NCBI GenBank assembly: GCA_942492815.1
Contig: OW818658.1
Span: 1,736,001 to 1,800,000 of the forward strand
From: JAEUWI01 sp942492815
GTDB lineage: Bacteria; Hydrogenedentota; Hydrogenedentia; Hydrogenedentales; JAEUWI01
Length of the DNA: 64,000 bases
Direction of reading: 5' to 3'
Positions 61,137 to 64,000 of this stretch are shown piece by piece. Both the position numbers and the translations under genes were made by a program. Positions within the stretch are counted from its first letter, which is position 1. Each line of letters begins with the position of its first letter. The notes under the pieces are model-generated. The model worked only from the letters and a program-made list of their open reading frames with translations, did no database searches and had not been told where the DNA came from.

Positions 61137-61814
61137 ATGTTGAGGCAGACATCGGGAGGGCGACTCTTTCTTGCGCTGGTGGTTGCTACCGGTGTCTTCA
61201 TGTTGAGCCGCGAGTGGGCTACGCAACTTGCGACCTTGCCGAAAAAGCCGATAACGAAAAATTCCTGTCCCGCAGAGTTCTTTGTTATAGCCGAGAAATC
61301 GGGTGGTCAATATGCGTTAATGGCGGTGTTTGATTACAGCGACGAATTGAAGAACTATTTCTACAGACACGCAAAGGATCGCGAGAAGACGCGGCGTTTG
61401 CTGCAAGAGACGTGGCCCACCGCGGACATTCTGTGGCTCGACGATACGGGTGTAACTCTGAAAATATCTGAAACAGCCATGGGCGACGCAGTGCGTCGAA
61501 TGAACGCAGAACTTGCTGACGCCCACGAGAAGCTTGGTCTATATCCTACGGTCCTCGATTTCCAAAGCATTACGGACGAAGGTCTGGGTTCGGGAGCCAG
61601 TTACAGGCTGGTCATTGAGCGAGGCCAAATTCCCGAGATTTATCTGTACCGGGTCGACGGTGGTGAGTTTGTGCCTTTGGCCTACAGTGCGGAGAATCGG
61701 CTCGGAGGCGTTATTGTATCATCGGTCCTTGGGACGATCGGATTAGTTCTGACTCTTCTCGTCTCCCGCGAAGCACACCGGCGCATTATAAGAGCAAGTG
61801 TTCGTAGGGACTGA
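61137..61814 (+). CDS. Hypothetical protein with N- and C-terminal membrane segments
   Basis: A 225-residue protein. A membrane segment near residues 9-24 ('LFLALVVATGVFMLS') and another near 190-210 ('GGVIVSSVLGTIGLVLTLLV') bracket a soluble domain of about 160 residues. In the middle: 'AEFFVIAEKSGGQYALMAVF', 'RRLLQETWPTADILWLDDTG', 'RLVIERGQIPEIYLYRVDGG'. No family recognised. The topology suggests a periplasmic or cytosolic loop held by two helices with a short basic tail (HRRIIRASVRRD). No clear ribosome binding site. Confidence 0.5.
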   Translation: MLRQTSGGRLFLALVVATGVFMLSREWATQLATLPKKPITKNSCPAEFFVIAEKSGGQYALMAVFDYSDELKNYFYRHAKDREKTRRLLQETWPTADILWLDDTGVTLKISETAMGDAVRRMNAELADAHEKLGLYPTVLDFQSITDEGLGSGASYRLVIERGQIPEIYLYRVDGGEFVPLAYSAENRLGGVIVSSVLGTIGLVLTLLVSREAHRRIIRASVRRD

Positions 61815-62022
61815 CGCGGTCTCGTGCCCCCAAGGTCGAGGAAGCGGTACTAAGACGGCGATCCCAACACGGGGGAGAAACCGGTTAATCAGATGACTGA
61901 TGAAGAGCGAAAAGAGCGCGCCGGAGACCGATCAAGAATGAAACCCCAACCAAGATCCGAATCAAACAGACAGGGGGCTAAATGTCCCATTATTCATGTA
62001 CTAAACAAAAGGGACATGGCCT

Positions 62023-62592
62023 GTGACGAATCGTCTTACCAACTACCGCGACGAAATCCTGCAGCACTATTATCGATGCTGGGGGGCCACGGGAAGGCCC
62101 ATCACATTTCTGGCCGGCCCGATACACGAACTTCCGGAAGCATTTAGCATCTTGGAATTCGAACCTCGGGAAAACAGGGATATGTGGACATACGCGACTA
62201 GTTGCCTGTCTCAACCCAATGATCCAGGTCCCCTTGAATTGCATCTGTTTAGTTCTGAGAAAAGTGAGGAAACAGTCGAACTTCTGGTAGTAACTGCACA
62301 CTATCACCGTACAGGGAGAATGCTGGGACTCGGTCACTCGGTGAATTTTGGAAAACCGTGGATTGGCAATTCGAGTTGCGAATACGGACTTCTTTCCCGA
62401 CCGTATCTAGATGGGCCGGAGTTAGAGCATCTGTCCTTGTCAAGCGGTACGGCCGTTGATTTTCTCTGGCTGATTCCAGTTACAAAACCAGAAATTGAGT
62501 TTAAGAAGACCAGGGGATTGGAGACGCTCGAAAAGAGATTCGAGGAGTGCCAGTTAAACTATCTTGATGCCAACAGAGTAAGCGTTTGTTAG
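62023..62592 (+). CDS. Suppressor of fused (SUFU) domain protein
   Basis: A 189-residue protein that appears to start with GTG 62023. The whole length matches the SUFU domain: 'FLAGPIHELPEAFSILEFEP', 'WTYATSCLSQPNDPGPLELH', 'ELLVVTAHYHRTGRMLGLGH', 'SVNFGKPWIGNSSCEYGLLS', 'LIPVTKPEIEFKKTRGLETL' and the end 'LNYLDANRVSVC'. In bacteria SUFU-domain proteins are often immunity proteins of polymorphic toxin systems, each blocking a specific toxin. No toxin is encoded in this window. Imm26 begins 32 bp after the stop, on the same strand, so the two are likely co-transcribed. Confidence 0.9.
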   Translation: MTNRLTNYRDEILQHYYRCWGATGRPITFLAGPIHELPEAFSILEFEPRENRDMWTYATSCLSQPNDPGPLELHLFSSEKSEETVELLVVTAHYHRTGRMLGLGHSVNFGKPWIGNSSCEYGLLSRPYLDGPELEHLSLSSGTAVDFLWLIPVTKPEIEFKKTRGLETLEKRFEECQLNYLDANRVSVC

Positions 62593-62624
62593 GAACGGAA
62601 GTCGCGCTCCCAGGGGAGGTCTGC

Positions 62625-63071
62625 ATGAGACAGAAGAGACGAAAAGGCGATATATTTGAAGTGGACCTGAGAGACGGTACCTTCTGCTATGGAAGAGTCA
62701 TAAATGGATCGTGCGTCCTCTATGATCTCCGAGTCGGTGTTTGCCCACCGCTCGAAGAAATTGTTTGTCAGAAAGTACTATTTCAGGTCTGGGTCATGAA
62801 CTATGCGATAACGCGCGGCATATGGAAGGTTATCGGCAACCTTCCCCTGGAGGAGTCGCTGGTGGAGCGACCTCGCTTCTTCAAAAAGGACTCCATCTCG
62901 GGGAAGCTTTACATCACGTACGACGGCAGCCAGGAAATACCCGCGACCTTGGAAGAGTGTCAACGCTTGGAATGCGCCGCTGTTTGGGACCCCGAACATG
63001 TGGAGGATCGGCTCAGAGATCATTTTGAAGGTCGTCACAACAAATGGTACGACAGCATGAGGCCGGAATAG
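62625..63071 (+). CDS. Imm26-type immunity protein
   Basis: About 148 residues from ATG 62625, preceded by GGGAGG; the longer frame overlaps the SUFU end. Imm26 pattern: 'KRRKGDIFEVDLRDGTFCYG', 'RVINGSCVLYDLRVGV', 'GIWKVIGNLPLEESLVERPR', 'FFKKDSISGKLYITYDGSQE', 'CQRLECAAVWDPEHVEDRLR', and the final 'HNKWYDSMRP'. The family protects against polymorphic toxins such as nucleases. With SUFU it forms an immunity-only pair here. Confidence 0.88.
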   Translation: MRQKRRKGDIFEVDLRDGTFCYGRVINGSCVLYDLRVGVCPPLEEIVCQKVLFQVWVMNYAITRGIWKVIGNLPLEESLVERPRFFKKDSISGKLYITYDGSQEIPATLEECQRLECAAVWDPEHVEDRLRDHFEGRHNKWYDSMRPE

Positions 63072-63140
63072 TCCAGTGCACAAAATAGCGCCGTACGTTC
63101 GCCGTTATTTCTGCCACGAGAGAGAGCGCTTCCGCATCCG

Positions 63141-63551
63141 GTGAACGACACCTTTGTACGTGCCGCCGATCCGCCCGCGACGACCTTCGCGGGCGGGGAG
63201 GTCCTCGCGCTGTCGGGCATTTTTTCGGTCACATTCGATTCAGGCACGCTCCAAGTCTTCGTGAGTAAGGTCCAGGGCGTGCGCGAGGAGGGCGAGGACT
63301 ACCCCGTAGAGCTACAGGGCTACACGGGCTCGCAGATCGACTTCCTGACGACGGTCCTGCCCCACCAAGGTACCTTCGACCTCTACGCCAGCGCGTTAAA
63401 TGGTGCGACGCGCGGCAGCGCGGTCTGCTCCTACAGGTCACTATCGAAAAGTCGACGGATTACGCCCTACCCCGAAGTCACTTCACCCACATCCTCCCCC
63501 GCTGCGATCCTCCGGGTGTGGGTGGCACCCGGAGCCGCCTTCGCACAATAG
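63141..63551 (+). CDS. Uncertain frame, possible fragment of a secreted protein
   Basis: A 136-residue frame starting with GTG and ending inside a repeat-like stretch (a 'GGGTGGCACCC' box near 63530). The first 95 residues look protein-like ('FVRAADPPATTFAGGEVLAL', 'VFVSKVQGVREEGEDYPVEL', 'LYASALNGATRGSAVC') but match no family. The end ('RSLSKSRRITPYPEVTSPTS') is arginine- and proline-rich and unconvincing. It might be a decayed beta-rich domain. Low confidence. Confidence 0.3.
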   Translation: MNDTFVRAADPPATTFAGGEVLALSGIFSVTFDSGTLQVFVSKVQGVREEGEDYPVELQGYTGSQIDFLTTVLPHQGTFDLYASALNGATRGSAVCSYRSLSKSRRITPYPEVTSPTSSPAAILRVWVAPGAAFAQ

Positions 63552-63621
63552 GGTCGTGTTGAAGTGCGAGTATTCGCGAGGAGGCCGGGGGCTCTTGCGG
63601 CGGTACGTCCCTACGGCGTCC

Positions 63622-64000
63622 CTATGGCGCCACGGGGCAAATGCCGTCCTCGCTGCCGTCGCATTGCTCGTAGCCGCCGATGTTGTATACCTGGATGAGG
63701 CGGAGTACCTCGCTGAGGTTCAGGCGCCAGTCCTGGGGGGCGTAGTCGCTCTTGTGGGGGTCACAGATTTCGCTGGTGCCATTGGGCTGGAAGCCGTCTT
63801 CTGTGCCATCCTGGCAGCCCAGGCGGTCGCTGTTGTAGAACTGGACGATGCGGAGGAGCTCGGAGAGCGAGATGGCGTTGTCCTCGTCGGTATCGGCCGT
63901 GTGGTGGAGCAGTTCGCCCTCACCTTCTCCCTCACCTTCTCCTTCACCACCACCCCCGAAGCTTTCGGGATCGGCCGGGTCGGAGCCGGCGAGCACTTCG
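63622..64000 (-). CDS. Large secreted protein, C-terminus with Gly-Glu linker and dockerin-like repeats (partial)
   Basis: The frame is open to the window edge; only about 125 C-terminal residues are visible. A linker 'GGGGEGEGEGEGEGE' is followed by two EF-hand/dockerin-like calcium motifs: 'HTADTDEDNAISLSELLRIV' with 'QFYNSDRLGCQDGTEDGF', and 'SDYAPQDWRLNLSEVLRLIQ' with 'VYNIGGYEQCDGSEDGICP'. This tail is frequent on surface proteins of Hydrogenedentota-like genomes (from memory) and probably serves calcium-dependent anchoring or assembly. Four cysteines suggest disulphides outside the cytosol. Confidence 0.85.
   Translation of the reverse strand, partial: EVLAGSDPADPESFGGGGEGEGEGEGEGELLHHTADTDEDNAISLSELLRIVQFYNSDRLGCQDGTEDGFQPNGTSEICDPHKSDYAPQDWRLNLSEVLRLIQVYNIGGYEQCDGSEDGICPVAP

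Noticed and set aside
1..64000. tRNA, rRNA, transposase and integrase genes
   Set aside because: Looked for tRNA-like GGTTCGAATCC stretches and transposase motifs; none convincing, although a full covariance scan was not possible.

Overview
The window looks like a chromosomal contig from a GC-rich, Gram-negative-type bacterium of the Planctomycetota or a relative, most likely Candidatus Hydrogenedentota. This is inferred from gene content. There are two DUF1549/DUF1553 (planctomycete-type cytochrome c) plus DUF1501 pairs, two Tat-exported Gfo/Idh/MocA oxidoreductases, many secreted glycoside-hydrolase-like proteins, a PEP-CTERM protein, and a large secreted protein ending in a Gly-Glu repeat linker with dockerin/EF-hand-like repeats. 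No rRNA, tRNA, transposase or CRISPR array was seen. About 50 genes and gene fragments are supported.

Layout. 1-4036: the end of a PQQ-type beta-propeller gene, a DUF6194/PadR divergent pair around a perfect palindrome, and a secreted GH67/GH20-like protein. 4127-4589: a two-unit tandem repeat of about 225 bp. 4599-8190: rpoN and a WalJ/YycJ-like metallo-hydrolase divergent from abutting promoters, then a PocR-AraC regulator coupled to the hydrolase. 8191-10026: dispersed repeat, PEP-CTERM gene, AraC relic, Cys-rich small protein. 10189-16700: three secreted glycoside-hydrolase-like proteins, one frameshifted. 16797-25568: one strand carries a probable defence island with McrB, McrC, an HNH-like protein, two paralogous membrane proteins, a phosphatase/ADP-ribosylglycohydrolase fusion and a small two-gene cassette. 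25817-39533: orphan DUF1778 antitoxin, ODP-type metallo-hydrolase, DUF6807 and LacI genes divergent across a heptamer inverted repeat, secreted hydrolase-like, HEAT-repeat/oxidoreductase operon, xylose isomerase-like gene, orphan CheB, GNAT. 39770-48821: HEPN-motif protein, first DUF1501/DUF1549 pair, unusual Gfo/Idh protein, PIN protein. 49178-53795: glycyl-tRNA synthetase, RsgA, a secreted protein followed by a duplicated RsgA C-terminus, a GspF-like stub. 54090-64000: second DUF1549/DUF1501 operon, AbiE toxin-antitoxin, a LURP/SUFU/Imm26 cluster, and the dockerin-like protein.

How it fits together. The window mixes housekeeping genes (rpoN, glyS, rsgA) with extracellular sugar-polymer use (secreted hydrolases, oxidoreductases, sugar isomerase, LacI and PocR-AraC regulators) and conflict modules (McrBC island, AbiE, polymorphic-toxin immunity-type genes). 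Intergenic DNA is rich in several unrelated inverted-repeat element families, some nested inside one another. The best candidate for an undescribed system is 16797-25568. Three of its genes have promoters of the same form (GAATA at -35, 17 bp, TATAGT at -10), which suggests that a membrane/ADP-ribose module and McrBC are expressed and inherited together.
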